A stretch of DNA of 33,691 nt from Bacteroidota bacterium (GTDB lineage Bacteria > Bacteroidota > Bacteroidia > Chitinophagales > Chitinophagaceae): NCBI GenBank assembly GCA_013289065.1, contig JABDAP010000024.1, forward strand, positions 1 through 33,691, read 5' to 3'. Each line of letters opens with the position of its first letter. Within the stretch, counting starts at the first letter, position 1. Position numbers and translations under genes: made by a program. This document shows positions 1 through 8,880 of the stretch, piece after piece. The notes under the pieces were generated by a model. It was given only the letters and a program-made list of their open reading frames with translations, made no database searches and was not told where the DNA came from.

Positions 1-65
1 AGGGAATGGTATTCAGAATTGGTATACAGATGCGGTTATTTCCGGCCGAATAATGATATTGCAGG

Positions 66-788
66 ATGAATAATATCATGCGTAAATTTCTGTTCCTTTT
101 TTTTCTTGCCGCTTTGTTTTCTTATACACCTGCTAAAAAGAAAGTGGTTATTGTATGGCAGCCGTCGCATCAAACCAATACCGGAAAAGATTTTAGTGAA
201 GCTGCTGTAAGCAATGCTATTGCGGAAGCAGCTATGTTAACAAAGCCAACTTTTAGCGAATACAAAGTATGGAGTTTTGGCAGGAAGGATGTGCATGATG
301 CCGACAGCGGCAGCAATACCATGATCGCACATACTACGGCAGTGATCGATGGGAAAATTTCCGGGTATGCATGGGAACTGCAGCAATCCAATCAACACAA
401 ACCCGATATATTTATTGCATTGCATAATAACGGCGGAACAAAACGGCACGCGATATGGGGCTATATACATTATGGAGATATGTATGAAGCGGAGAACCGC
501 GAGCTTGCCACACAATTAACCGCTGCTGTTGCCGCTGCAACAAATTTAGAGAACCGCGGTGTATTGCTCGACAGCACTACAGGCCGCAACGATTATCGTT
601 GCGCAACCACCGGCAAACTTTCTTTTTATAGCCTGGATGAACATGTGAATACATCGCCTATCCGTGTGTTATTGGAGATCGGAGATAATGCGGTGAGCCA
701 TGATTTTTTGCAAGATCCCGCTAATCAAAAAAAGATCGGCGAAGCGATCAAAGAAGCGCTGGTGAAATGGATAGAGAAAGGAGAATAG
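66..788 (+). CDS. Secreted N-acetylmuramoyl-L-alanine amidase-like (Amidase_3-type) protein
   Basis: 240-aa ORF with N-terminal signal peptide (FLFLFFLAALFSYTPA). Amidase_3-like elements: VVIVWQPSH near the N-terminus, IFIALHNNGG, and LLEIGDNAV near the C-terminus. Confidence 0.65.
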   Translation: MNNIMRKFLFLFFLAALFSYTPAKKKVVIVWQPSHQTNTGKDFSEAAVSNAIAEAAMLTKPTFSEYKVWSFGRKDVHDADSGSNTMIAHTTAVIDGKISGYAWELQQSNQHKPDIFIALHNNGGTKRHAIWGYIHYGDMYEAENRELATQLTAAVAAATNLENRGVLLDSTTGRNDYRCATTGKLSFYSLDEHVNTSPIRVLLEIGDNAVSHDFLQDPANQKKIGEAIKEALVKWIEKGE

Positions 789-837
789 TAAACATCCCTC
801 AAAAAAATAAACAACCACAGATAACAAACTGTACCAC

Positions 838-1275
838 ATGTACAAACCCAAACCCGGCATCGACATCATTGCAAAAATACTGGATGCATTGTACCGGCAT
901 AACCCCGATGCATTGTTTGTGATGAGCCTGATGCATCAGTATGAAGAACGCGGCAGCCTGAGCAAGAAACAACTGGAGGGTTTATTATCAAAAGCACAGA
1001 AAGCAACAGACATTCCGCAAAACTGGCTGGGTACATTGGAAGCGATCATTCTTAAAATGCCTACACGGTACAAGCCTGTTGAAACAATTACTGCTTCATC
1101 CATCTATCAAAAAGATAAAGAAACGGGTAGCCTGATCAATGCCATTCTTGCCAGATACCCGCAACACAAAAGAGTATTATTCCTTCGCGCCAAATATGAA
1201 AACAACGAACCGCTTTCAGCAGAAGAAACCGGAGAGCTGAAAAAGTTTTATAAAGTATTGCGTATTCAGCCGTAA
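838..1275 (+). CDS. Hypothetical protein
   Basis: 145-aa ORF, codirectional with the upstream gene, typical codon usage. No family recognised. Confidence 0.6.
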   Translation: MYKPKPGIDIIAKILDALYRHNPDALFVMSLMHQYEERGSLSKKQLEGLLSKAQKATDIPQNWLGTLEAIILKMPTRYKPVETITASSIYQKDKETGSLINAILARYPQHKRVLFLRAKYENNEPLSAEETGELKKFYKVLRIQP

Positions 1276-1396
1276 ATATTCAGAGTGCAAATAACAGGCT
1301 TCGGTTATTAATTTAACTGTTTCGGAAAAAAAGCCGGGTTCTCATTCCAACATCTTCCTGTTTTTTTACTCCTGGGATAAACCAAATCATTGTGTT

Positions 1397-2485
1397 ATGA
1401 AAAAAATATACACACTTGCTATTCTTATGATCGTAATGCAGGCGGCTGTTGCACAGTTTCATATCAGCGGAAAACTTGCCGGGGCCGAGGGCAAAAAAAT
1501 CTATCTCAACAGCCGTAAGGGAGATGCCATTACTAAAGATTCTCTTCAATCAACAGATGGTAGTTTTTCTTTTACCGGTTCGGTAACGGAACCATCTGTC
1601 TATACCGTGAATGTAGAAGGCATACGCGGTGGTATTCCTGTTTTTGTTGAAAACAGCGATATCACGGTAAATGGCGATGTAAAAGAATTTACCAAAGCAC
1701 AGGTAAGCGGTTCCAAAGAACATGATATATATGTGCAGATGGATAAACTGCGCAGAAACGGTTCTGTTACACAGGAAGAAATAAAAGCGTATCAGGAACT
1801 TAAAAAGAATAACGATACGGTTGCGATGAAAAAACTGGATGCTGAGTATAACAAAAGAGGCGATGCCATGCTTGCGGAAATGAAACATTTTATTATGGAT
1901 CACAAAGAATCATACGTGGCCATTTATACTTTGGCAATGTTTGGCAATAATGGATTTAAACCGGAAGAAACAGAAGAAATGCTTGCTGCTTTTCCGGCTG
2001 CTGAAAAACAATCTTTTTACGGACAGGAGCTTAGAAAAAAACTCGATATTGTTGCTATGCTTGCTATCGGAAAGATGGCGCCCGATTTTGTACAGTCCGA
2101 TGTAAACAACCAGCCGTTAAAACTTTCATCGCTGCGCGGTAAATATGTGTTGGTTGATTTCTGGGCAAGCTGGTGCAAACCATGCCGCGCTGAAAATCCC
2201 AATGTGGTAAAGAATTATAACACATATAAAGACAAGTCTTTTACTGTTCTTGGTGTATCACTTGACCAACCAGGTAAAAAAGACGACTGGGTAAAAGCCA
2301 TTGCAGATGATGGGCTGAACTGGTACCAGGTTTCTGATCTCAAGTTCTGGGATAATGAAGTTGCGAAACAATATGGGATCCGTTCAATACCCGCAAATTT
2401 GTTAATTGACCCGAACGGAAAAATTGTTGCAAAAGATCTGCGCGGTGAAACACTGGATAAAACGCTTGCAGAGATGGTTAAATAA
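1397..2485 (+). CDS. TlpA-family disulfide reductase with N-terminal DUF4369-like domain
   Basis: Signal peptide; FHISGKLAGAEGKKIYL start typical of DUF4369; thioredoxin motif VDFWASWCKPCRAENP (CxxC); cis-Pro region RSIPANLLIDPNGKIVAKDLRG. Confidence 0.93.
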   Translation: MKKIYTLAILMIVMQAAVAQFHISGKLAGAEGKKIYLNSRKGDAITKDSLQSTDGSFSFTGSVTEPSVYTVNVEGIRGGIPVFVENSDITVNGDVKEFTKAQVSGSKEHDIYVQMDKLRRNGSVTQEEIKAYQELKKNNDTVAMKKLDAEYNKRGDAMLAEMKHFIMDHKESYVAIYTLAMFGNNGFKPEETEEMLAAFPAAEKQSFYGQELRKKLDIVAMLAIGKMAPDFVQSDVNNQPLKLSSLRGKYVLVDFWASWCKPCRAENPNVVKNYNTYKDKSFTVLGVSLDQPGKKDDWVKAIADDGLNWYQVSDLKFWDNEVAKQYGIRSIPANLLIDPNGKIVAKDLRGETLDKTLAEMVK

Positions 2486-2500
2486 ATAATCTTTTATTTA

Positions 2501-2553
2501 TTGCCACAGAAGGCACAGAAAAGATCTGTGTAAATCTGTGCCTTCTGTGGCAA
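2501..2553. terminator. Perfect 19-bp stem intergenic palindrome, probable bidirectional terminator
   Basis: ttgccacagaaggcacaga (2501-2519) / tctgtgccttctgtggcaa (2535-2553), followed by attattttttt. Lies between convergent genes. Confidence 0.75.
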
Positions 2554-2577
2554 TTATTTTTTGCTATTCAATAAACT

Positions 2578-3090
2578 TTATTGCTTATCGTATACAGCTT
2601 TTATGTTTATATCTCCCTGCGGAGTTGTAAGCGCATCGTCTAATGTGAGTGTTTTTCCATCTGCACTCAGGCTCCAGTTTTCTACAACAGTTACTGTGAA
2701 GGCTTGACCGTTAGCGTCAATGCTAATGGTGGAATTGATCGTAAAAGTTGTACCATCGGCAGCCCATTTTAAAGTAGAACTCTTTTTTCCCGCATTGGAT
2801 AGCGTTGTTTCCGAAACCTTGCCATCGCCGGTTATTGTTTCTGTTGTTGAAACCGAGTTACCATCTGGTGAAGTGCCGGTGCGGGTAAAAGTTACGTCGT
2901 TTCCCTTCTGGTCAACGGTCATCTTAGATGGGGCGGCACGCCCACCAAATTGTCCGAGCTCGCTTTTACTTTCGTTTAATGCCCAGGTACCGGAAAAGTT
3001 TGTTTGATACGCTTTTGTTGTACTGAACGAAAATAAAAAAGCGGCCGAAATAAATAACAACAGGATCTTTTTTGAAGTTGAGGTAATCAT
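2578..3090 (-). CDS. Secreted lipocalin-like hypothetical protein
   Basis: Signal peptide (ILLLFISAAFLFSFSTTKA), then FSGTWALNESKSEL and repeated beta-strand-like segments. Confidence 0.7.
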   Translation of the reverse strand: MITSTSKKILLLFISAAFLFSFSTTKAYQTNFSGTWALNESKSELGQFGGRAAPSKMTVDQKGNDVTFTRTGTSPDGNSVSTTETITGDGKVSETTLSNAGKKSSTLKWAADGTTFTINSTISIDANGQAFTVTVVENWSLSADGKTLTLDDALTTPQGDINIKAVYDKQ

Positions 3091-3169
3091 AGTAGTGATT
3101 TTGATTTAAAGCTAATAATAAATCGGAAGGAACACAAAACGAAAAAAGTATCTTCATAAAAAAACAACT

Positions 3170-3865
3170 TTGAAAACATTTGCGGAGAAGGTCATTCATT
3201 TTAATAAAACACTTTCTTTTTCAGGTACGCTGCCGGAAGGCATTCGGATCATGAACCCGTTCAAAGAAGACAAAAAAGTGAATGAGATATCAGCGGCATT
3301 CTATAAAAAATATTATGATGACACGGATACGCGTTACTTAATATTAGGCATTAACCCGGGAAGATTTGGCGGCGGCATTACAGGTATTCCGTTCACAGAT
3401 CCGAAAAGACTGGCCGATAAATGCGGCATTCCATTTCATGGCGAAATGAAACACGAACCGTCGTCTGCTTTTATTTATGAAATGATCGATGCGTTTGGCG
3501 GCGCTGATCAGTTTTACAGGAAAATTTACATCAATTCTATCTGCCCGTTAGGTTTTACATCGATCAACCAGGCAGGCAAAGAAGTAAATTATAATTATTA
3601 CGATAGCCGCGAATTGACAGCCGCTGTATATGATTTTATCAATCAAAGCATCCGTAAACAAATTGCTTTTGGCGTAAACACAGATACCGTTTTTTGTTTT
3701 GGTACAGGAAAGAACGAAAAATTTCTGCGCGAATTAAATGAAGAGAAAAAATATTTTCAAAAGATCATCGCACTGGAACACCCGAGGTTCATTATACAAT
3801 ACAAAACAAAGTTGAAGCAGTTTTATATTGATAAATATGTTTCTAATTTTAGAAAACTTATTTAG
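3170..3865 (+). CDS. SMUG2-like (DUF4918) uracil-DNA-glycosylase superfamily protein
   Basis: Motifs YLILGINPGRFGGGITGIPFTDP, INSICPLGFTS and ALEHPRFIIQYK. TTG start as given in the ORF track. Confidence 0.82.
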   Translation: MKTFAEKVIHFNKTLSFSGTLPEGIRIMNPFKEDKKVNEISAAFYKKYYDDTDTRYLILGINPGRFGGGITGIPFTDPKRLADKCGIPFHGEMKHEPSSAFIYEMIDAFGGADQFYRKIYINSICPLGFTSINQAGKEVNYNYYDSRELTAAVYDFINQSIRKQIAFGVNTDTVFCFGTGKNEKFLRELNEEKKYFQKIIALEHPRFIIQYKTKLKQFYIDKYVSNFRKLI

Positions 3866-3899
3866 AATTGTATCATTTTTTTGCGCGCAAAAATAGTTT

Positions 3900-3954
3900 G
3901 CCACTGATTCACAGATTAGCACAGATAATCAGTGAAGATCTGTGAATCAGTGGC
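3900..3954. terminator. Perfect 17-bp stem intergenic palindrome between convergent genes
   Basis: gccactgattcacagat (3900-3916) / atctgtgaatcagtggc (3938-3954). Confidence 0.7.
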
Positions 3955-3983
3955 GCAATTAAATTAGCCAGCTCGAAACTTAT

Positions 3984-4286
3984 TCACGCCAGTAACTGTG
4001 CAGCTTTTTGATTGATCATACTGATGATGGTTCCCTTAAAAAGAGAAACTGACATTGGAATCTTCCCGTCTAACTCGATGGTGGATGGCATAACGGTGAG
4101 TTTACCACTGAGCGCAAACCCTTTCACAGAAAAACTAAAATCTCCCTGGTTACCTGTCCAGTTCTCCTGTAAGTTTTCGATCTTGTCACCATGTTCTTTT
4201 TTCATTTCAGTAAGCAATGTTTGAATTCTTTTCAATGCTTCTTCCTGTGAAAGATGGTGCGGTATACTCATTTGAAGGCTGGACAT
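3984..4286 (-). CDS. Polyhydroxyalkanoic acid system family protein (PHA_gran_rgn-like)
   Basis: MSIPHHLSQEEALKRIQTLL...WTGNQGDFSFSVKGFALSGKLTV...IELDGKIPMSVSLFKGTIISMINQKAAQLL matches the family layout. Confidence 0.75.
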   Translation of the reverse strand: MSSLQMSIPHHLSQEEALKRIQTLLTEMKKEHGDKIENLQENWTGNQGDFSFSVKGFALSGKLTVMPSTIELDGKIPMSVSLFKGTIISMINQKAAQLLA

Positions 4287-4333
4287 AGGCTGGGTTTAAA
4301 TAAAAAAGTAAAAAATCATGCCGCGGTCTTTTA

Positions 4334-4699
4334 TCAGAAAGACCTGATGGCTCTTACATAACACGTATTGTCTTTAAAGTCATTATCACGCTCACCCGTA
4401 TAAAAATTTTGAAAAAAAGCAAAATGCCCGGCGTATTCTGTAGCGCTCCAGTAACTAAAGCGTACAAATGCGCCAACTTTTTCTTTCTGTAAATACAATA
4501 TATTCAGTTCTTCCTCAGTTGGCAATCGCCAGTCGCTGTATTCATCCACTTTATATTGTGCACAGAATTCCATCGCTTCATTCCAGTCGGCTTCACCGGA
4601 AAGGTCTTTTGCCGATGCGATCAATCCATGTTCATTGGTTTCATCAACAAAAAAAATAATCCCGCCTCCATATTCATCGCCAATGTTCAGGTGTTGCAT
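4334..4699 (-). CDS. DUF1566 (Lcl C-terminal-like) domain protein
   Basis: GDEYGGGIIFFVDETNEHGLIAS...WRLPTEEELN...YWSATEY...YVRAIRSF. Confidence 0.88.
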   Translation of the reverse strand: MQHLNIGDEYGGGIIFFVDETNEHGLIASAKDLSGEADWNEAMEFCAQYKVDEYSDWRLPTEEELNILYLQKEKVGAFVRFSYWSATEYAGHFAFFQNFYTGERDNDFKDNTCYVRAIRSF

Positions 4700-4706
4700 A
4701 GTTTGT

Positions 4707-4714
4707 CAAAAATA
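4707..4714 (-). promoter_or_regulatory. Bacteroidota -7 box (TATTTTTG) 7 nt before ATG of DUF1566 gene
   Basis: Plus strand caaaaata, i.e. minus-strand TATTTTTG matching TAnnTTTG. No clear -33 TTTG seen. Confidence 0.4.
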
Positions 4715-4767
4715 CGTTGCTGAAAGATATAAAATCGGAAAGATGTTAGTTGACAGAAGACAAAAAA

Positions 4768-4835
4768 GATGTTAGTTATTAGATGAAAGTTGACAGAAAA
4801 ACAATCCGCCATCTGTCAACTTTCATCTAACATCT
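4768..4835. repeat. Long intergenic palindrome between divergent genes
   Basis: agatgaaagttgacaga (4781-4797) / tctgtcaactttcatct (4812-4828) perfect 17 bp. Extended by agatgtt (4768-4774) / aacatct (4829-4835), with a further upstream half-copy agatgttagttgacagaag at 4741. Confidence 0.8.
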
Positions 4836-4887
4836 TTTCTTTTCCTGTTTCTTAGTATCTTACAAACATCGATCAAAACATCATTTC

Positions 4888-5661
4888 ATGAACCTGCAGG
4901 TAAAAGATCATTTATTCATTATAGGCGGAGCCACTTCCGGTTTTGGCAAAGCCATTGCCGAAGCATTGTTAAAAGAGGGCGCTGATATTATCGCCGTTGC
5001 GCGTGGCGAAGAAAAATTAAAGATGCTCGCCGCAACTGCTCCGTCACAAACACAAATTATCGTAGGCGATATCACAGACAGCAGTATCATTACGCAATTA
5101 AAAAATATTGTTGGCAACAGGCAATTGCATGGAATGGTACTTAATGCCGGCGGGCCGCCCGCAAAGACAGTTCTGGAAACAACATTGGAAGACTGGGACA
5201 CCGCATATAAAAACATACTCCGCTGGAAAGTAGAGATCACACAGGCTTTTGTTCCAAAAATGATGGAACAAAAATATGGCCGTATGCTCTATATAGAAAG
5301 TTCTTCCGTAAAACAGCCAATGGAAAATTTAGTGTTGAGTAATTCTTTGCGTGTGGCAGTGGTAGGAATGGTAAAAACATTATCGCAGGAAATTGCCAAG
5401 AGCGGCGTTACATTAAATATACTCGGCCCGGGGTCGCACAACACACCGGCGATAGACAGGATCTATAAAAAGAAAAGCGAACAGACCGGTTTGCCTTTTG
5501 AAGAAGTAAAACAAAAAGCCATTGAACAAATACCTGTTGGCGCATTAGGCGAAGCAGAAGATTTTGCAAGCCTTGCACTATGGTTGTTGAGCCCGTTAAG
5601 CCGTTATGTAACCGGCGAAACCATTACGGTTGATGGCGGATCGGTAAAAAGTATGTTATAA
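4888..5661 (+). CDS. SDR family oxidoreductase
   Basis: GGATSGFGKAIAEALLKEGADIIAVAR nucleotide-binding motif; NAGGPP; S...K region; YVTGETITVDGG C-terminal motif. Confidence 0.93.
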   Translation: MNLQVKDHLFIIGGATSGFGKAIAEALLKEGADIIAVARGEEKLKMLAATAPSQTQIIVGDITDSSIITQLKNIVGNRQLHGMVLNAGGPPAKTVLETTLEDWDTAYKNILRWKVEITQAFVPKMMEQKYGRMLYIESSSVKQPMENLVLSNSLRVAVVGMVKTLSQEIAKSGVTLNILGPGSHNTPAIDRIYKKKSEQTGLPFEEVKQKAIEQIPVGALGEAEDFASLALWLLSPLSRYVTGETITVDGGSVKSML

Positions 5662-5677
5662 AAAATAAAATGATTAA

Positions 5678-6538
5678 ATGAAAAATAAATTCACCTTTCT
5701 TTTTTTAGTTGCATTTTTTGTTTCAACATTCATAAACGCACAAACCAAAGAACCTGCAACCATTGGCCCCGATAAAGGGTCACTGATCATTGTTGGCGGC
5801 GGCAATGTAGGCGAAGAAATATGGAAAAGATTTGTAGAGCTTGCCGGCGGGGCCAATGCAAATATTGTTATTGTAACAACCGCAGATGATGATTCATCTA
5901 TCAGCCGTGGATTATCGCCCGAAAAAGATTCATTGATAAAACATGGTGTGCAGCAGATCGGTTTTCTTCACACGCGTGACCCCAGGATCGCTAACACGGA
6001 AGCGTTTGTTGAACCATTAAAAAAAGCAACCGGTATCTGGTTTCGTGGCGGAAGGCAATGGAAACTGGCAGACGCTTATCTTAATACACTCACACAAAAA
6101 GAATTTAGCCGTGTGCTGGAAAGAGGCGGTGTAATTGCCGGAACATCTGCAGGAGCCACCATTCAGGGTTCTTTTATGGTTCGTGGCGATACAAAAGGGA
6201 ATACCATTATGATCGGCGATCATACACAAGGATTGGATTTTATTCATCATGTAACGATTGATCAACATCATCTGAAACGAAACAGGGTGTTTGATCTTGT
6301 TGATGTGATTAAATCACACCCCGATCTTTTAGGAATTGGTTTGGATGAAAGCACAGCGATCGTTGTACAAAAAGATATGTTTGAAGTGATCGGTGTTTCT
6401 TATGTAGCTGTTTATGATATCGACCAGATCAACGGCCAGTCAAAAGGCCCACACGACCTCAACAGTTCATGGGGGCCGTTTTACTTTTTAAGTCACGGAC
6501 AGAAATACGATCTTAAGTTGCGGAAAATATCAAGATAA
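5678..6538 (+). CDS. Secreted cyanophycinase-like peptidase (S51 family)
   Basis: Signal peptide; GSLIIVGGGNVGEEIWKRF; IWFRGGRQWKLADAYLNT; VIAGTSAGATIQGSFMVRGD (Ser nucleophile); GIGLDESTAIVV. Confidence 0.9.
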   Translation: MKNKFTFLFLVAFFVSTFINAQTKEPATIGPDKGSLIIVGGGNVGEEIWKRFVELAGGANANIVIVTTADDDSSISRGLSPEKDSLIKHGVQQIGFLHTRDPRIANTEAFVEPLKKATGIWFRGGRQWKLADAYLNTLTQKEFSRVLERGGVIAGTSAGATIQGSFMVRGDTKGNTIMIGDHTQGLDFIHHVTIDQHHLKRNRVFDLVDVIKSHPDLLGIGLDESTAIVVQKDMFEVIGVSYVAVYDIDQINGQSKGPHDLNSSWGPFYFLSHGQKYDLKLRKISR

Positions 6539-6543
6539 AAATA

Positions 6544-6906
6544 TTAACCGGCGGCTTCTTCGCCATTGGCATCTGATGCAACTTCTTCTTTTGGCGTTAC
6601 GTTTTTCATGCTCAGCTGAAATTTTGTGTTGAGCGAAACAACATAATGGTTAACAGCCAAAAGCGCTTTGATATTTGCATCATCCAGCATTACGGTAGCA
6701 AGGTCGGAAGCCAGTGCAGAACCGCTGATGATATTGGCCACACGGCCCCTGGTAAATTCGATGGAAAATTTATAACCGGCTTTGCGCCCGCTTCCGGCTC
6801 TTTCAAAATCAATACGGTTCAGATCCAGTACCTGGTCGCCATTAACGGTTCGTTTCAATAATATTTTGATAATGGGAAGATATTTGCTCCAGATCTGTGT
6901 ATACAT
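6544..6906 (-). CDS. Hypothetical protein
   Basis: 120-aa ORF on minus strand, good coding character, convergent with cyanophycinase. Confidence 0.6.
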   Translation of the reverse strand: MYTQIWSKYLPIIKILLKRTVNGDQVLDLNRIDFERAGSGRKAGYKFSIEFTRGRVANIISGSALASDLATVMLDDANIKALLAVNHYVVSLNTKFQLSMKNVTPKEEVASDANGEEAAG

Positions 6907-7091
6907 GGGGAATTAGTTGGTTATGTTATACAGGCTTTGTGACGAGCCAATACTACTGCAAAGGTGCATTATTTATGGGCTAAATACGAATTTGGTTTTG
7001 GAAAATCGCGAAAACGCCCGTTCGGCGCGGGTCTGCGGCGGATTAAGGCTGCGAAAAACAGTACACACATTTAGGCGATGATCATTGTGGT

Positions 7092-7652
7092 TTATAACAG
7101 GTCCAGTTCTTTGCGGTAATCATACTGGAGATCCTCATGTAATTTGTCCAAAGCAGACCGTATCTTTTTCAACTGCTGTTCATAGATATTATTCAGCACC
7201 GTACTTTTTTGATACCGGATGCCCGAGTTTTTCATTTTGCTGCAGAAATAGATCAGCAAAGCCGTTTCTGCCTGTTTGGATGCAGTGTATTTGATATAGC
7301 GGTTGGTAATGCGTAAAATTTTTCGCAGGCTTTTTTTGGTGAGATACGTAGTTGACTTTGGCAACTCGGTAAAACCTTCATCTATCATTTTTTTTACGCT
7401 GTTGATATATCCTTCCTCATCATGCGCTTCAAATAAAAGAAAAGTAAGCAGCTCTTTATTTTCTTTTTTAAATTTTGCAAGGCGCAAGCAAAGCTCCAGC
7501 AGTTTTGGTTGCGCAGTTGCCTGCAGTTCCTGTTTCAGTTCCTGGATAGATGCCGTTTTCATTGATGCAAGATAAACCGCATTTGTTTTAGTGTTGACGG
7601 CCTTCTTGCCGGCTTGTCCGGTAAACAGATCTTTCAACCCGGATAACTTCAT
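7092..7652 (-). CDS. Hypothetical helical protein (DUF6155-like)
   Basis: 186-aa ORF, Lys/Leu-rich helical. True start may be the internal ATG at 7562 (MKTASIQELKQEL). Confidence 0.6.
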   Translation of the reverse strand: MKLSGLKDLFTGQAGKKAVNTKTNAVYLASMKTASIQELKQELQATAQPKLLELCLRLAKFKKENKELLTFLLFEAHDEEGYINSVKKMIDEGFTELPKSTTYLTKKSLRKILRITNRYIKYTASKQAETALLIYFCSKMKNSGIRYQKSTVLNNIYEQQLKKIRSALDKLHEDLQYDYRKELDLL

Positions 7653-7698
7653 CGTATGATCGGTTTAAGTATTTTACAGGATAGATAACGCTAATTTC

Positions 7699-7932
7699 AT
7701 GCCATTCGACACCTCGCAACCACATCCCGAATTATTATTTGAACTGGTGAGTATGCGGATGCCATTTGGAAAATATAAGGACCGCTTGCTTTGCGATCTG
7801 CCCGATCACTATCTCGAATGGTTTCAACGCGAAGGGTTTCCCAAAGGAAAACTGGGCATCCTGCTCGAAACCATGTATACGATAAAACTAAACGGGCTCA
7901 GCTATTTGCTTGATCCATTAAAAAAGAAATGA
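7699..7932 (+). CDS. DUF3820-family small protein
   Basis: MPFGKYKDRLLCDLPDHYLEWFQREGFPKGKLG is characteristic. Confidence 0.8.
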   Translation: MPFDTSQPHPELLFELVSMRMPFGKYKDRLLCDLPDHYLEWFQREGFPKGKLGILLETMYTIKLNGLSYLLDPLKKK

Positions 7933-7965
7933 TATTGCTTATATTGAAGCAGTAAATCTATTACC

Positions 7966-8880
7966 ATGAATTCATCCCGCAGGTCATTCATTCAACAAAC
8001 AGCGCTGGCATTGGCCGGCAGTACTGTTTTATCAAGATCATTATTTGCCGCTGCATCCATCCAACATATTACCGGTATTCAGTTGTACACGGTAAGGGAT
8101 GATATGAAAAAGGATCCGCTTGCTACATTGAATGCACTTGCAGAAATGGGTTATCAATATGTAGAGCATGCCAATTATGTGAACCGCAAATTTTATGGCT
8201 ACAGCGCCACTGAGTTTAAAAAGATCCTGGAAGGGCATGGAATGAAAATGCTCAGCGGCCACACGGTAATGGGAAAAGATCATTGGGGTGAATCAAAACA
8301 ACAATTTACCGATGCATGGAAATATACGGTTGATGATGCGGCAACGGTTGGGCAACAATTTGTGATCAGCCCCTCATTCGATGAAAGCAGGCGCAAAACA
8401 TTTGATGATATCAAACGCTACATGGATGTATTCAATAAAAGCGGCGAACTGTGCAAACGATCAGGAATGCGGTTCGGCTACCACAACCATAATTTTGAAT
8501 TCAATGAATCATTGAACGGACAAAAAGTGTACGATATCATTTTACAATACACCGACCCTTCTTTGGTTGTACAACAGCTGGACATGGGCAACCTCTATGG
8601 AACCGGCGCCAATGCATACGAGATCGTTAAACAACATCCCGGAAGATTTATTTCAATGCATGTAAAAGATGAGATCAAATCGGCCAAAGGCGAAATGAAT
8701 GATGGTTATGACAGCACCATCCTCGGTACCGGTGTTGCCAACACCAAAGCCATTATTGATCTTGGTAAAAAGACCGGCGGCACATTACATTTTATTATTG
8801 AACAGGAATCGTACCAGGGAAGAACGCCGCTGGAATGTTCAAAAGAAGACCTGAAAGTGATGAAGAGCTGGGGTTATTGA
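7966..8880 (+). CDS. Sugar phosphate isomerase/epimerase (xylose-isomerase-like TIM barrel), Tat signal
   Basis: SSRRSFIQQTALALAGS Tat-like leader; GIQLYTVRDDMKKDP; FGYHNHNFEF; QLDMGN; HVKDE. Confidence 0.88.
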   Translation: MNSSRRSFIQQTALALAGSTVLSRSLFAAASIQHITGIQLYTVRDDMKKDPLATLNALAEMGYQYVEHANYVNRKFYGYSATEFKKILEGHGMKMLSGHTVMGKDHWGESKQQFTDAWKYTVDDAATVGQQFVISPSFDESRRKTFDDIKRYMDVFNKSGELCKRSGMRFGYHNHNFEFNESLNGQKVYDIILQYTDPSLVVQQLDMGNLYGTGANAYEIVKQHPGRFISMHVKDEIKSAKGEMNDGYDSTILGTGVANTKAIIDLGKKTGGTLHFIIEQESYQGRTPLECSKEDLKVMKSWGY

